DNA of 64,000 bases from Kaistella sp. 97-N-M2 (lineage in GTDB: Bacteria > Bacteroidota > Bacteroidia > Flavobacteriales > Weeksellaceae): positions 868,001 to 932,000 of the forward strand of contig NZ_CP090976.1 in the NCBI RefSeq assembly GCF_021513235.1, in the 5' to 3' direction. How positions within the stretch are numbered: position 1 is the first letter of the stretch; each line of letters begins with the position of its first letter. The translations under genes and the position numbers were made by a program. Of this stretch, positions 17,541-26,839 are shown in pieces. The notes under the pieces are model-generated. The model searched no databases, was not told the origin of the DNA, and saw only the letters and a program-made list of their open reading frames with translations.

Positions 17541-18254
17541 TTAAAACACACTTCGCAAAAAGCGCAACTTGTGCGTGTGCTGATTCAAATCTCTATTGAA
17601 AATACCAGTGGAGTCCAGCAGATCGATGCGCACTTTTCCGTGAGCGTGAATGATTTCTTCCTGGTTCAACAGCAGTCCAACATGCGTTATAATGCCCTCC
17701 GAATCTTCAAAAAAAGCCAGATCGCCGGGTTTGCTTTCCTCCACAAAACTCAAAACATGTCCAATTTCCGCCTGCTGTGCAGAATCCCGCGGTAAAGCAA
17801 TGCCGTGAATTTTATAGATCAACTGCACAAAACCGCTGCAGTCGACTCCGAAAAAACTTCGGCCGCTCCACAGATAAGGCACATTCAGAAAAAGCTGGGC
17901 TGTTTCGCCGATATTTTCAGATGTGGGCGCGTTCAGTTCTTTTTTATTTCCCGTGGCGAGCTCGCTTCCCAAAGAAAGCAGCGTTTTGCCTTCCACCAGA
18001 TCATAAAATCCAACCGTATTTGTAAGTATGTTTGTCGTTCTGTGTGCAAAATCTTCAGCGGAAATTTCTGTGATTTGATTCGTGGAAATCCAACCTTCAT
18101 ACGCATCGAAGTCCGCTTTTATTTTCGCAAAACTGCCCTGAATTTTTATATAGTCAAAAGTTTCTCCATACAGAAGTTGGGACGTCATTTCGGACTGATG
18201 CGAATTCTCTGCACGAAGCGGTGCGACTGAAACTGTACAAATTCCTTTATTCAT
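17541..18254 (-). CDS. NlpC/P60 family cell-wall peptidase with SH3 domain
   Basis: 237 residues. The N-terminal ~65 residues resemble a bacterial SH3 domain (LLYGETFDYIKIQGSFAKI, then YEGWISTNQI). The C-terminal domain (about 115-237) is NlpC/P60: catalytic Cys139 in GVDCSGF, His191 in THVGLL and a third polar His203. These enzymes cut peptide stems of peptidoglycan, typically gamma-D-Glu-diaminopimelate bonds. No signal peptide is visible, so it may act on recycled muropeptides in the cytoplasm or be exported otherwise. Spacing to its neighbours is about 15 bases on each side, so it is in one operon with the methyltransferase and waaA. Confidence 0.9.
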   Translation of the reverse strand: MNKGICTVSVAPLRAENSHQSEMTSQLLYGETFDYIKIQGSFAKIKADFDAYEGWISTNQITEISAEDFAHRTTNILTNTVGFYDLVEGKTLLSLGSELATGNKKELNAPTSENIGETAQLFLNVPYLWSGRSFFGVDCSGFVQLIYKIHGIALPRDSAQQAEIGHVLSFVEESKPGDLAFFEDSEGIITHVGLLLNQEEIIHAHGKVRIDLLDSTGIFNRDLNQHTHKLRFLRSVF

Positions 18255-18269
18255 TCTGTGGTCTGAAGA

Positions 18270-18917
18270 TTATCTTTTCCGGATTAAATTAACGCCGTCG
18301 CGCAAAGGTAAAATAAGATTTTCGAAATCCTCATCTTTTGCCACCGAATCGTTAAGTTCCTGTATTTTCTGCGTGGAAATCTGCTTTGAATTTTCGTCCA
18401 AAACCTTTCCGTACCACAGCACATTATCAAATAAAATAACAGAGCCGGATTTTATTTTGGGCTTGATGAGTTTAAAATATTCCGGATAATTTTCTTTGTC
18501 CGCATCGATGAATACGAGATCGAAAATTTCTTCGGTTTCCTCCAAAAAAGTTTTCGCATCTTTCATCTGAAAATCGATTTGGGTGGCAAACTCGCTTTCT
18601 CTAAAATACTTTCGGGGCAAATAAGCCAACTCTTCGTTCACATCCAAAGTCGTGATCTTTCCCTCTTTCGATAAACCTTCTGCCAGACATAAAGTAGCGT
18701 AACCCGTGAAAGTTCCTATTTCCAGAATGTTTTTGGGCTGCGTCATTTTCGAAATGATCGTCAGCAATCGTCCCTGCTGATATCCGGAAATCATGTGTGG
18801 CTGCGTGGTTTTTTGAAAAGTTTCTCTGCGGAGTCTTTTCAAAATATCAGGTTCTGCGGACGCGCGATTTTCGAGGTACCGATCCATTTCCGGGCATTGC
18901 TCTTCAAAAAAACTCAT
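18270..18917 (-). CDS. Class I SAM-dependent O-methyltransferase
   Basis: 215 residues of the caffeoyl-CoA/catechol O-methyltransferase-like family. The SAM-binding loop is ILEIGTFTGYA (64-74), the metal/SAM acidic motif LVFIDADKENY (135-144) and the post-II motif ILFDNVLWYG (161-170). It methylates a hydroxyl group of a small acceptor using S-adenosylmethionine and a divalent metal; the natural acceptor is unknown for the bacterial branch. It is the first gene of the operon with the NlpC/P60 peptidase and waaA, and starts just after the ompA terminator. Confidence 0.9.
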   Translation of the reverse strand: MSFFEEQCPEMDRYLENRASAEPDILKRLRRETFQKTTQPHMISGYQQGRLLTIISKMTQPKNILEIGTFTGYATLCLAEGLSKEGKITTLDVNEELAYLPRKYFRESEFATQIDFQMKDAKTFLEETEEIFDLVFIDADKENYPEYFKLIKPKIKSGSVILFDNVLWYGKVLDENSKQISTQKIQELNDSVAKDEDFENLILPLRDGVNLIRKR

Positions 18918-18959
18918 GGACTTCTATTTTCAGTCAAATTTAAACATTTTTAAAAGAAA

Positions 18960-18992
18960 AGCGCTGTTGGAACTTAATGCTCCAACAGCGCT
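18960..18992 (-). terminator. Terminator after the OmpA lipoprotein
   Basis: A perfect 12-bp stem (AGCGCTGTTGGA / TCCAACAGCGCT) with a nine-base loop. On the minus strand it is followed by TTTTCTTTT. It lies 25 bases after the stop of the OmpA-family gene. Confidence 0.9.
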
Positions 18993-19017
18993 GCCTATAG
19001 TATTAAAGAATATGTGC

Positions 19018-19854
19018 TTAGTTTTTCACCGGTGCAATATCCATCAATTTCATAAATTCATCAAGTTTTGGCATGATGATGATTTCTGTTCTTCTGTTTT
19101 CCGCTCTTCCGGAAACTGAAGCGTTCGTCGTTTTCGGGTTGTACTCGCTACGTCCGCCCGCGGTAATTCTGGAAGGATTCACACCGAATTTGGTCTGCAG
19201 AATTTTCGCCATCGATGTTGCTCTCAAGGCAGAAAGATCCCAGTTGTCTTTTGGTAAAGTATTGGAATTCAAAGGAACATTATCGGTGTTTCCTTCGATC
19301 AATACGGAATACGTATCATAATCGTTGATTACTTTCGCAACTTTTCCTAAAACATCCTGCGCTGCAGGTAAAACATTGTAATCTCCCGTTTTGTACAACA
19401 TATTGTCGGATAGAGAAATTAAAACCACTCCTTTCAAAACTTTCACCTGAACATCGTTATCTGCGATGTTATCCAAAGAACGTTTCAACTTGTTGGATAA
19501 AGCCAAATTCAAACTGTCGTTTTTCGAATTTGTAGAAATCAGTTGTTTGATGTATTTGTTGGACGAGTTAATTTCGCCAATTAACTTATCGATATTGGCA
19601 GAACCTTTTCCGCTGTTGGATAAACAGGCATCAAGCGAGGTTTTCAGCGCATCGTTTTGGCCTTTCAGCAAAGCGTTTTCGCTCGCAAGACCTGAATTCA
19701 CGCCTTTTAAATCCTGAATTTCACGTTGTCTTTCGCCAACATTGGTGATACACTGGTTGTAGTTTTCGTTCAGCGCGTCAAACTTTTTCTGGCTCACGCA
19801 GGAGGTCAGCAGGACTGCCGTTCCCAAAATTGCTCCGATTTTTCCTATGTTCAT
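19018..19854 (-). CDS. OmpA-family outer-membrane lipoprotein
   Basis: 278 residues. A lipoprotein signal ends in VLLTSC (Cys 19). A coiled-coil region follows (about 25-125, heptad-rich QREIQDLKGVNSGLASE and ALLKGQNDALKTSL). The C-terminal OmpA domain (about 140-265) carries VLIEGNTDNVPL, NWDLSALRATSMAKIL and GRAENRRTEIII, the peptidoglycan-binding signature. It most likely tethers the outer membrane to the cell wall. It has its own terminator and faces tilS across a divergent promoter region of 87 bases. Confidence 0.92.
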   Translation of the reverse strand: MNIGKIGAILGTAVLLTSCVSQKKFDALNENYNQCITNVGERQREIQDLKGVNSGLASENALLKGQNDALKTSLDACLSNSGKGSANIDKLIGEINSSNKYIKQLISTNSKNDSLNLALSNKLKRSLDNIADNDVQVKVLKGVVLISLSDNMLYKTGDYNVLPAAQDVLGKVAKVINDYDTYSVLIEGNTDNVPLNSNTLPKDNWDLSALRATSMAKILQTKFGVNPSRITAGGRSEYNPKTTNASVSGRAENRRTEIIIMPKLDEFMKLMDIAPVKN

Positions 19855-19873
19855 AATATTCTATTTATTCAGC

Positions 19874-19881
19874 CAAAAATA
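19874..19881 (-). promoter_or_regulatory. Promoter -7 box of the OmpA-family gene
   Basis: TATTTTTG on the minus strand matches TAnnTTTG, 20 bases before the start codon. The -33 element is not obvious. Confidence 0.45.
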
Positions 19882-19906
19882 GGGAAACGATTTTGAACAG
19901 AAGAAT

Positions 19907-19914
19907 TATCTTTG
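19907..19914 (+). promoter_or_regulatory. Promoter -7 box of tilS
   Basis: TATCTTTG matches the consensus, 27 bases before the tilS start. The only nearby TTG (19893-19895) is too close to be a normal -33 box. Confidence 0.45.
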
Positions 19915-19941
19915 CTAAATGTATCTTAAAAAACCTAAAAA

Positions 19942-21243
19942 TTGCTAAACAACAGGACTTTTCAGCAATCTCTGGCGCAACTTCAGCCATCGTTCCGTGA
20001 AGAAAAATTTCTGCTTGCTGTAAGCGGAGGCGCCGATTCGATGGTATTGTTACACTTATTTAAAGCGACAAATTTAAATTTTGAAGTTGCGCACGTTAAT
20101 TATAAGTTACGCGGAGATGATTCCGAGGAAGATGAAGAGCTCGTGCGGAGAATCTCTAAAAAAAACAAGATTCCCTTTCATCTTTACAAAGTTTCAGACA
20201 ACGAGGAAAAACCCGAAAACTCCATCCAAGAATGGGCAAGAGATCTGCGGTATCGATTTTTCAGAAAAATTCAGCGAGAAGAAAAGCTGAAGTTTCTAGT
20301 CTCCGCCCATCATTTAAATGACGAGCTGGAAACCTTTATAATCAATCTTTCAAAAGCCGCGGGGATTAAAGGTTTAAGCGGAATTCCGGCGAACGACAAT
20401 AACATTTTGCGTCCGCTTCTGCGTTTTTCTAAGGAAGAAATTTACGCGTTTGCGAAGGAAAACAAAATTGAATTTCGCGAAGATGCTTCCAACCAAAAGA
20501 GCGATTATTTGCGCAACAGGATCCGAAACGAGATCGTGCCGTCGCTGACGGAAATCAACGAAAATTTTTTAGAAAATTTCGCGAAAAGCCTCTCCTATTT
20601 GAATCAAACCAAAGAATTTGTTCAGGAAAAAATCTTGGCGATCGAAAATGACATCATTAAACCAAAAGACGACAGTTTCCTTATTCAAAAGAAAAACTTC
20701 CTTAGTCAAAGCGATTTTGTGCAGTTCGAAATCCTGCGCAAATTTGGCTTTAACAGTTTGGAAGAAATCAACAAGATTAAAGAAGCCGAAACAGGCAAAA
20801 TTTTTATCAGCCGCGATTGGCAAATCCTCATCGATCGCGAAATCGTATGTCTTAAAAGATTAAATAATACCGGTGGAAAAGATTCTGTAAAAGAAGTTGT
20901 TTTAACGGTAAATGAAGCCCATCAAATTGTTTTCCCGGAAGAACAGAAAACCGAAATCGAAGTCTTGGGAACCTGTACGTGGAAAATTGATGCCGATAAA
21001 GTTCAGTTTCCGTTAAAATTACGGCGAAAAAAAACTGGCGACCTTTTTTATCCCCGCGGCATGAAGGGCCGGAAAAAAATTTCGAAGTTTTTTAAGGATG
21101 AAAAAATCCCTATTTTTGCGCAGCAAAAAATTTGGCTCCTTTGCGACGCGCAGGATGAAGTTTTAGGAATTCTTCCCTTTCGTCAGGACCGAAGGTTTGC
21201 AGCAGATCAAAAAACTGCACAGGTTATCAGAGTAAAATTATAG
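19942..21243 (+). CDS. tilS: tRNA(Ile)-lysidine synthetase
   Basis: 433 residues. TilS adds lysine to C34 of the CAU-anticodon tRNA-Ile so that it reads AUA codons, using ATP. The PP-loop is LAVSGGADSMV (25-35), followed by AHHLNDELETFIINLSKAAGIKGLSGIP, both in their expected places, then a middle domain and the C-terminal TilS domain (about 355-433, with LKLRRKKTGDLFYPRGMKGRKKISKFF-type substrate-binding residues). Length is normal. It starts an operon with the dsbD-like gene 38 bases downstream. Confidence 0.95.
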   Translation: MLNNRTFQQSLAQLQPSFREEKFLLAVSGGADSMVLLHLFKATNLNFEVAHVNYKLRGDDSEEDEELVRRISKKNKIPFHLYKVSDNEEKPENSIQEWARDLRYRFFRKIQREEKLKFLVSAHHLNDELETFIINLSKAAGIKGLSGIPANDNNILRPLLRFSKEEIYAFAKENKIEFREDASNQKSDYLRNRIRNEIVPSLTEINENFLENFAKSLSYLNQTKEFVQEKILAIENDIIKPKDDSFLIQKKNFLSQSDFVQFEILRKFGFNSLEEINKIKEAETGKIFISRDWQILIDREIVCLKRLNNTGGKDSVKEVVLTVNEAHQIVFPEEQKTEIEVLGTCTWKIDADKVQFPLKLRRKKTGDLFYPRGMKGRKKISKFFKDEKIPIFAQQKIWLLCDAQDEVLGILPFRQDRRFAADQKTAQVIRVKL

Positions 21244-21281
21244 CGTTCTATTTGGACCAACGCTCAAAAAGAAAAGTAAAA

Positions 21282-23347
21282 ATGAAATTCAAAAACTGGC
21301 TTATCCTTCTTGTTCTCTTTCTCTTTCAGGGAATTACGGCGCAAATTAAAGATCCCGTTAAATTCAAGTATAACATCAATTCGCTGCCGAATAACGAATA
21401 TGAAGCCGTTTTAACGGCGACCATCGAGAAGGACTGGCATATTTATTCGAAAGATCTGCCGCCGGATTCCGGCATTCCAACTGAAATGAAACTCACGTCC
21501 AAAGAAGGCATTGACCTCATTGGAAAGGTGCTGGAAGTAGGAAAGAAACACGATGAGTTCTCGGAAGCATTCGGTGCGCAGATCGTTTACTATTCGGATC
21601 TGGTCCAGTTTAAACAGAAATTCAAACTTAAAAATAACGCAAAAGCAGCAAATGTTACGGCTGAAATAACGTATCAAACCTGTAACGACCGCGTTTGTCT
21701 GGCGCCGAATACGTTGGAATTTGAGCAGAAAGTGAGCGCCGCCGCATCGGCTCCTGTAACTTCAGAAGAAAACACCGCTGCGGAAAACATCGCTCCAACT
21801 TCAGATAGTGCAATGTCTTCTGCAGCACCGGAAAATGTGAATTCTGTTTCCGCTGCTGCGCCAAAACAGGAAGGTCTGAAAGTCGCATCTTTGGATTTCG
21901 CCAGCCCCCAAACGGATTGTGGCATTGTACAGGAGCAAAATTCCGAAAATCTTTGGATGTACCTGCTTCTCGGCTTTTTCGGCGGGTTGATCGCGTTGCT
22001 CACGCCTTGCGTTTTCCCCATGATTCCGTTAACGGTTTCTTTCTTTACGAAAGGTTCCACCGACAAAGCAAAAGGGAAAAGAGACGCCATTATTTATGGT
22101 TTTTTCATCCTTTTAATCTTTGTTTTGCTCAGCGTTCCCTTCCATATTATCGATGGAATTGCGGGGAATATTTTTAATGAGATCTCCACAAGCGTCTGGC
22201 TGAACATCACCTTCTTTATCATCTTTATATTTTTTGCGGGAAGCTTTTTTGGATATTACGACATCACCTTGCCGAGTTCCATCGCGAATAAATCGTCGCG
22301 CGCCGAAGATGCGGGCGGAATTATCGGAATTTTCTTCATGGCGTTAACTTTGGTTATCGTTTCTTTCTCGTGTACGGGCCCAATTTTAGGAAGTTTGTTA
22401 GGAAGCGCCGTCACGGGATCTTCCAATGTTCCGATGTTGTTGACGTTCGCTTTGGCAGGATTTGGCTTAAGCTGGGCCATTGTTTTTGGCTTGCTCGCTT
22501 TATTTCCGCAGGCTTTGCAAAGTTTACCGAAATCCGGTGGCTGGATGAATACAGTGAAAGTAGTTTTAGGATTCATTGAACTGGGATTAGCACTGAAATT
22601 TTTGTCGAAAGCCGATCTGGTGTCGAAAACATTTTTCCTGAAAAGAGAACTGTTTATCGTGATCTGGATTCTAATTTCTATCGCCTTGGTGCTTTATTTA
22701 TTCGGAAAAATCAGATTTCCGCACGATGATAAAAAAGCTAAAATTTCTTTAACGAGAAAAATAGTGGGCGTCCTCGGAATTGGGTTTGTAATTTATCTTA
22801 TTCAGGGACTATTTCCCGCAGAACGCCCGAAACTGCAATATTTAAGTGGCATTTTGCCGCCCATCAACGTGAGTTATCTGCACGACGAAAAAGATGGAAT
22901 TTTAGGAATGCATCCGGCGCATGATTATTTCGAAGCCATCGAACTGGCGAAAAAAGAAAATAAACCTGTCCTTATCGACTTCACGGGATATGGTTGCGAA
23001 AACTGCCGGAAAATGGAAGAATTCGTCTGGAGCGAACCCGACATTCTGCCGATCTTACAAAACGAAATTATCCTGGCGTCTCTTTACGTTGATGATAAAG
23101 AAGCCCTGCCGGAAAGCGAGCAAACGTCGATCGACATGGGGAACGGGCAGAAAAAAAGATCAAAACAATTGGTGATAAATGGAGTTTGTTCCAGCAGATT
23201 AATTTTAATAATAATTCGCAGCCGCATTATGTTTTGGTTTCTCCAGAGGGAAAAGTGATCAACAGACCGGTTTCGGGCTATATGCCGAAAGAGGATTTCA
23301 AAAGCTTTCTGGAATGCGGAATCAGCTTTTTCAAGACGAAGAGATGA
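21282..23347 (+). CDS. dsbD: DsbD-type thiol:disulfide interchange protein, frameshifted near the C-terminus
   Basis: The start is placed at ATG 21282 (MKFKNWLILLVLFLF...ITAQ signal peptide). Domains in order: a periplasmic N-terminal DsbD domain with the Cys pair in TCNDRVC; a multi-pass membrane domain with LTPCVFPMIPLTV and SFSCTGPILGSLLG, each holding a redox Cys; a C-terminal thioredoxin domain with GYGCENCRKM. It carries electrons from cytoplasmic thioredoxin to periplasmic proteins. At seven A (23151-23157) the frame is lost: the read-through ends at 23258 after about 35 wrong residues, while the -1 frame continues with IKTIGDKWSLFQQINF and SPEGKVINRPVSGYMPKEDF to a stop at 23347. One more A would give a normal 688-residue protein. 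Confidence 0.88.
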
Positions 23348-23383
23348 TAAATGCTTCGAGACTTGACTTTCTATTTTAATAAA

Positions 23384-23413
23384 AAATAACCAACGATTTG
23401 CCGTTGGTTATTT
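23384..23413 (+). terminator. Terminator after dsbD
   Basis: A perfect 12-bp stem (AAATAACCAACG / CGTTGGTTATTT) with a six-base loop, followed by T on the plus strand. On the minus strand it also runs into T, so it may serve both sides, including the lipoprotein gene ending at 23551. Confidence 0.9.
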
Positions 23414-23440
23414 TTTTGGGAGAATAACTTTCCTTTATTC

Positions 23441-23540
23441 TAGCCCGGATCGCAGCGGAAATCCTTTTTTTGCGCAAGCAAAAAAGATTGCAGCGGAGAG
23501 CCGGAGGATCTGTCGAGAGAGCAGAAAATTTGGCGCTCCT
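23441..23540. repeat. Intergenic palindromic repeat, copy A
   Basis: A GC-richer block beginning TAGCCCGGATCGCAGCGGAA, with an inner hairpin (CTTTTTTGC / GCAAAAAAG), then TTGCAGCGGAGAGCCGGA and a GGCGCTCC end. The outer parts resemble copy B (33526-33672): GCAGCGGAAATCC against GAAGTGGAAATCC, and TTGCAGCGGAGAGCC against TTGCAACGGAAAGCC. Blocks of this type are frequent between genes in Chryseobacterium and Flavobacterium genomes (recalled, not checked). No gene is seen. Confidence 0.55.
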
Positions 23541-23550
23541 CAAAAAAGAA

Positions 23551-24054
23551 TTAGTTTACGGGCACGCTGTTGAAACCTACGGAGGCTTTCAGCGATATAT
23601 CTGAAGTCGGCGACTGTTTCAAGACATAAACTATTTTTGCCTGTACAGCACCGGATTTCATCATGTTGTCGAGTTTCTGAGAGGTGTTAACATCCATAGA
23701 AAGCGAATTTCCCACGTTATCGGGAATAGACTCCCGCGAGGCGACCAAAACCTGATTGCTGCCGTTGTTGGAGAGATAAACTTTCACCGATTTGAAAACG
23801 CCCATACTGGTATCAGATCCAACCGATAACGTCGCGTTAGAAACCGTAATATCTTTTACATTCGCACCGGATCCGGTTAACTGATTCACACTTTGCGCAG
23901 CCGAAACACTGGAAAGCTCAATATTTGCTGGCGAACCGGCAGCTACCAAAACGGTGGCGTTGTACGGAAATGTATTTTGTAAAATGGAGGATACGGTGGA
24001 GCAACTTGCCAGAGTTGCCGTGGCAACGACTGCGGAGAAGAATAAATTTTTCAT
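23551..24054 (-). CDS. Hypothetical lipoprotein
   Basis: 167 residues with a lipoprotein signal (MKNLFFSAVVATATLASC, Cys 18). The mature part is rich in Ser, Val and Asn with a beta-strand pattern (ELSSVSAAQSVNQLTG, KDITVSNATLSV, SVKVYLSNNGSNQVLV) and ends SLKASVGFNSVPVN. I recognise no named family. It stands alone, 141 bases after the neighbouring lipoprotein gene, and may share the bidirectional terminator with dsbD. Confidence 0.75.
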   Translation of the reverse strand: MKNLFFSAVVATATLASCSTVSSILQNTFPYNATVLVAAGSPANIELSSVSAAQSVNQLTGSGANVKDITVSNATLSVGSDTSMGVFKSVKVYLSNNGSNQVLVASRESIPDNVGNSLSMDVNTSQKLDNMMKSGAVQAKIVYVLKQSPTSDISLKASVGFNSVPVN

Positions 24055-24195
24055 AATCTTAAATTTTAATTGAAAAGGTTACATTCAGATATTGTACCAA
24101 CTGAATTAATTAACACAAGATTAACTTTTGGTTTACCCGTGTAGACAGGGTTTCGCAGGGAAATAGATTTGAACGGATCAGCTCGAAAACTACCT

Positions 24196-24726
24196 TTATC
24201 GGAGGTTAACCGTGAATTTTCCTGTGGTTTCGCCCGAAGCCATATTGCTTTTCCCGACCAGCAACCAGATCTCTCCGTTTTCCTTGATTTCATACGTGAT
24301 GTCGCGGCCAAAGGGTCCGTCGTAATCACCGTTTGCCAACTTAATCTGGGTGAAACGGATGTTCATTTTGGCGTTTTCGGGCACGATGGTTCCGGAGATT
24401 TTAGGACCTTTGAAATTCTTGATTTTCAAGATCAGTTGCTGGTCAGCCTTCGTAAATTCGTCTGTGATTTTCAGGGGCAGCATATCGCCGTTGAGGGTTT
24501 TGATGATTTTATTTCCGTCGACGGCGCGGAATGTCTGCGAAATTTCCTTTGAATTTTGAACACTGTCTATGGAAAGTACGCCTTCACGGACGGAATCTCT
24601 GGAGTGTTCGACCACGTTTTTATCAATGGCTTCGGTGGAATCGCTGTTGGCTGCGGTTTTCGCGACCACTTCCTTTTTCGTGCAGGAAAATAAAAGAACG
24701 GGAATCAGCAAAAATAATTTTTTCAT
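24196..24726 (-). CDS. Hypothetical lipoprotein
   Basis: 176 residues with a lipoprotein signal (MKKLFLLIPVLLFSC, Cys 15). A Ser/Asp/Glu-rich linker follows, then a C-terminal beta-rich domain with FTKADQQLILKIKNFKGPKISG, YEIKENGEIWLLVGKSNMASG and GKFTVNLR. No named family is recognised. It starts one base after the DUF4153 stop, so it is in that operon. Confidence 0.75.
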   Translation of the reverse strand: MKKLFLLIPVLLFSCTKKEVVAKTAANSDSTEAIDKNVVEHSRDSVREGVLSIDSVQNSKEISQTFRAVDGNKIIKTLNGDMLPLKITDEFTKADQQLILKIKNFKGPKISGTIVPENAKMNIRFTQIKLANGDYDGPFGRDITYEIKENGEIWLLVGKSNMASGETTGKFTVNLR

Positions 24727-24727
24727 T

Positions 24728-26083
24728 TTAGGGAATTTTTAAGGTTTGGTTATAGAGATTTTCGGACAGAAAAGTTCCGTATTTGGGTTCTCTTGCGCGA
24801 AAATTCAAATCGATTTTATCGGGGAATTTTTGCCTTAAAATCTCATCGTTAAAATTAAAAGTGGAAAGGAAATCGTAAGTTCCTTTGCCGGCGTCGAGGT
24901 TATAACGCGTCGCAATTCCACCCCAATTTATAAAACTGCAAACCAAAACTGTTCCATAGAAATACCAAATCATGTGGTTAAAAAGAAAAGCGTTTGTTTT
25001 TTGGCGTTGAATTTTTAAAAAAGTAACTATTAAGCCAATCACGCATAAAATAAGAAAGGCATACACGCCCAAACGTTTGTACGTAACGCCCAGCTTCAAA
25101 ATATATTCGGCGTTTTTGGCGGCGGCGGAAAGCACGAGGATGATGTTCATGGCGATCCAGATTTTAGCCAGAATTTTCAGTAGTCCCGCCTTTTCATCAA
25201 AATTGAAATTACCTTTAAAGTAAAAAAGGATGACAACGATGGCCATGATGATCGAAAGAATGACGGCGTTTACACGTTCATGGGTTTCAGCAGAAAGCTG
25301 ATTTGGTGTTTTTGCAACCTCGACAAACTGTTCATAGTTAAAAGTGAGAATGAAAATAAAAAGCAGAACGTTCAGAATAAACAGAGAAATAATTCCGCTT
25401 TTCCGCTCTGCATCTGCCGGTAGAAAAGCATAAGTGGAAGAGCGAATTTTGTCTTCGTTCACGAAGTCGTTTTTTAAATGATGGTTCGCCGTAAAGATAA
25501 AGCGGTAAATTTTAAAATTCCAGAAGTTGAAACCCAGAAAAAATCCCGCAAGGCCGATACCGAGAAACTGCCAAAAATCAAAATCGAATTCGAAAGCGGT
25601 GAAAAGGTTTGAAAAATGGTCGCTGCCGAGGGAATAAATCCCGAAGAAGATGAGAAGAAAGAGGACGGGAATCAAGACAACCGAAACAAATTTCTGGCAG
25701 CCTGCGGATGTGGTCGTTTTCGGCAGCCACTCCTGCACCTGAAAAACGCAGTAGATAAACGTGATGAAATTGGTAATAAACACCGGAATCACTAGAATAG
25801 ATTTTAAATCTCCTTTTTCAGACAGGAAAGCGAGCAGAAAAAGAGAAGTCAAAACGGCGACCAGAGAGACCAAGTCGCCATAATACGCAAAGGCAAAACT
25901 GGATAAAATGCTCAGCGCAAAAACGGCGAAAAAAGATTTTGTCCGGCGTTCATTCCATGTTTTAAAAAACGTAAGCACCGTGTAAACGACACCCAGAATT
26001 CCAACATTAATGCCGGGCGTTTCGCCGTAGAACAGCGTAATAAACAGGACGGTTGAGAGCAGGATTAAATGGTATTTTTTCAT
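24728..26083 (-). CDS. DUF4153 family membrane protein
   Basis: A 451-residue inner-membrane protein with about twelve hydrophobic helices over the first ~400 residues and a soluble tail ending around REPKYGTFLSENLYNQTL. The length and helix layout match DUF4153 proteins of Bacteroidota, whose function is not known. It lies in the operon led by a DUF-like membrane protein and a winged-helix regulator, a combination common in this class, with its lipoprotein partner directly downstream. Confidence 0.82.
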   Translation of the reverse strand: MKKYHLILLSTVLFITLFYGETPGINVGILGVVYTVLTFFKTWNERRTKSFFAVFALSILSSFAFAYYGDLVSLVAVLTSLFLLAFLSEKGDLKSILVIPVFITNFITFIYCVFQVQEWLPKTTTSAGCQKFVSVVLIPVLFLLIFFGIYSLGSDHFSNLFTAFEFDFDFWQFLGIGLAGFFLGFNFWNFKIYRFIFTANHHLKNDFVNEDKIRSSTYAFLPADAERKSGIISLFILNVLLFIFILTFNYEQFVEVAKTPNQLSAETHERVNAVILSIIMAIVVILFYFKGNFNFDEKAGLLKILAKIWIAMNIILVLSAAAKNAEYILKLGVTYKRLGVYAFLILCVIGLIVTFLKIQRQKTNAFLFNHMIWYFYGTVLVCSFINWGGIATRYNLDAGKGTYDFLSTFNFNDEILRQKFPDKIDLNFRAREPKYGTFLSENLYNQTLKIP

Positions 26084-26116
26084 GATGTTTTATTTAAGGT
26101 TTCAGAATTCTTAAAA

Positions 26117-26404
26117 TTAACTGCCGGCAAAAGGACTTCCGAAAATCCCGACAGCCAGTTCTGCCCACACCAAAAGCAACACGAGAAGGCACAAGGCGAT
26201 GTAGAAAAACCGCTTCCCTGCACTTGGCATCTTTCTTAAAATATAATCGATGCAGAAAGCGGTAAAAAACAGTAAGCAACCCATGATGGCAAAGTCCGAA
26301 GCTGTCCACACGACTTCGTTTGTAAACTGCATGGCGATGAGCGGAACGCTTAACACTGCTGCTGGCACTGCGTAAATGAGCAGGGTTTGTTTCGTGGTTT
26401 TCAT
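26117..26404 (-). CDS. Small three-helix membrane protein
   Basis: 95 residues with three hydrophobic segments (LLIYAVPAAVLSVPLIAMQF, AIMGCLLFFTAFCIDYIL, FFYIALCLLVLLLVWAELAVGIF). I recognise no named family. It lies between the winged-helix regulator and the DUF4153 gene. An extra -7-like box TAACTTTG on the minus strand (26443-26450) could give it some independent transcription. Confidence 0.72.
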   Translation of the reverse strand: MKTTKQTLLIYAVPAAVLSVPLIAMQFTNEVVWTASDFAIMGCLLFFTAFCIDYILRKMPSAGKRFFYIALCLLVLLLVWAELAVGIFGSPFAGS

Positions 26405-26442
26405 AAGGTAAATTTTAAATTATTATAAAGTTCTTTGAGATT

Positions 26443-26450
26443 CAAAGTTA
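26443..26450 (-). promoter_or_regulatory. Possible internal -7 box before the small membrane protein
   Basis: TAACTTTG on the minus strand, 39 bases before the start of the 95-residue membrane protein. No -33 TTG at normal spacing. Confidence 0.3.
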
Positions 26451-26470
26451 ATTTTCAAAAAAATATAGGA

Positions 26471-26761
26471 TTAATTTCCCAAGAGTTTTTCCAGGCCCGC
26501 AAGATGTTCTGCAAAGGCTTTTCTGCCATTCTGTGTGACGCGGTATGATGTTTTGGGCTTTTTTCCCACAAACTCTTTTTTCACCTCAATATATTTCGAT
26601 TTTTCCAACGCGGTGCTGTGGCTCGCCAAATTGCCGTCGGTAACCTCCAACAGATTTTTCATTTCCGTAAAATCAACCCAGTCGTTCACCATTAAAACGG
26701 ACATAATGCCCAACCTGACGCGGCTTTCGAATTCTTTGTTGAGATTATTAATATTGATCAT
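26471..26761 (-). CDS. Winged-helix transcriptional regulator
   Basis: 96 residues from ATG 26761 (MININNLNKEFESRVRLGIM); an ATG five codons upstream is less likely. It is a single winged helix-turn-helix domain of the MarR/ArsR-like HTH_34 type: helices around RLGIMSVLMVNDWVDFTEMKNLL, the recognition helix DGNLASHSTALEKSKYIEV and the wing KKEFVGKKPKTSYRVTQNG. It is probably a local regulator of this membrane-protein operon, where it is the second gene. Confidence 0.85.
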   Translation of the reverse strand: MININNLNKEFESRVRLGIMSVLMVNDWVDFTEMKNLLEVTDGNLASHSTALEKSKYIEVKKEFVGKKPKTSYRVTQNGRKAFAEHLAGLEKLLGN

Positions 26762-26839
26762 CTGAAAGTGAGACACAGAAATCTTTAGTTCCGCGTTATT
26801 TTTTTTGATTATTTATCCAAAGATATTTTTAAAATGTGT

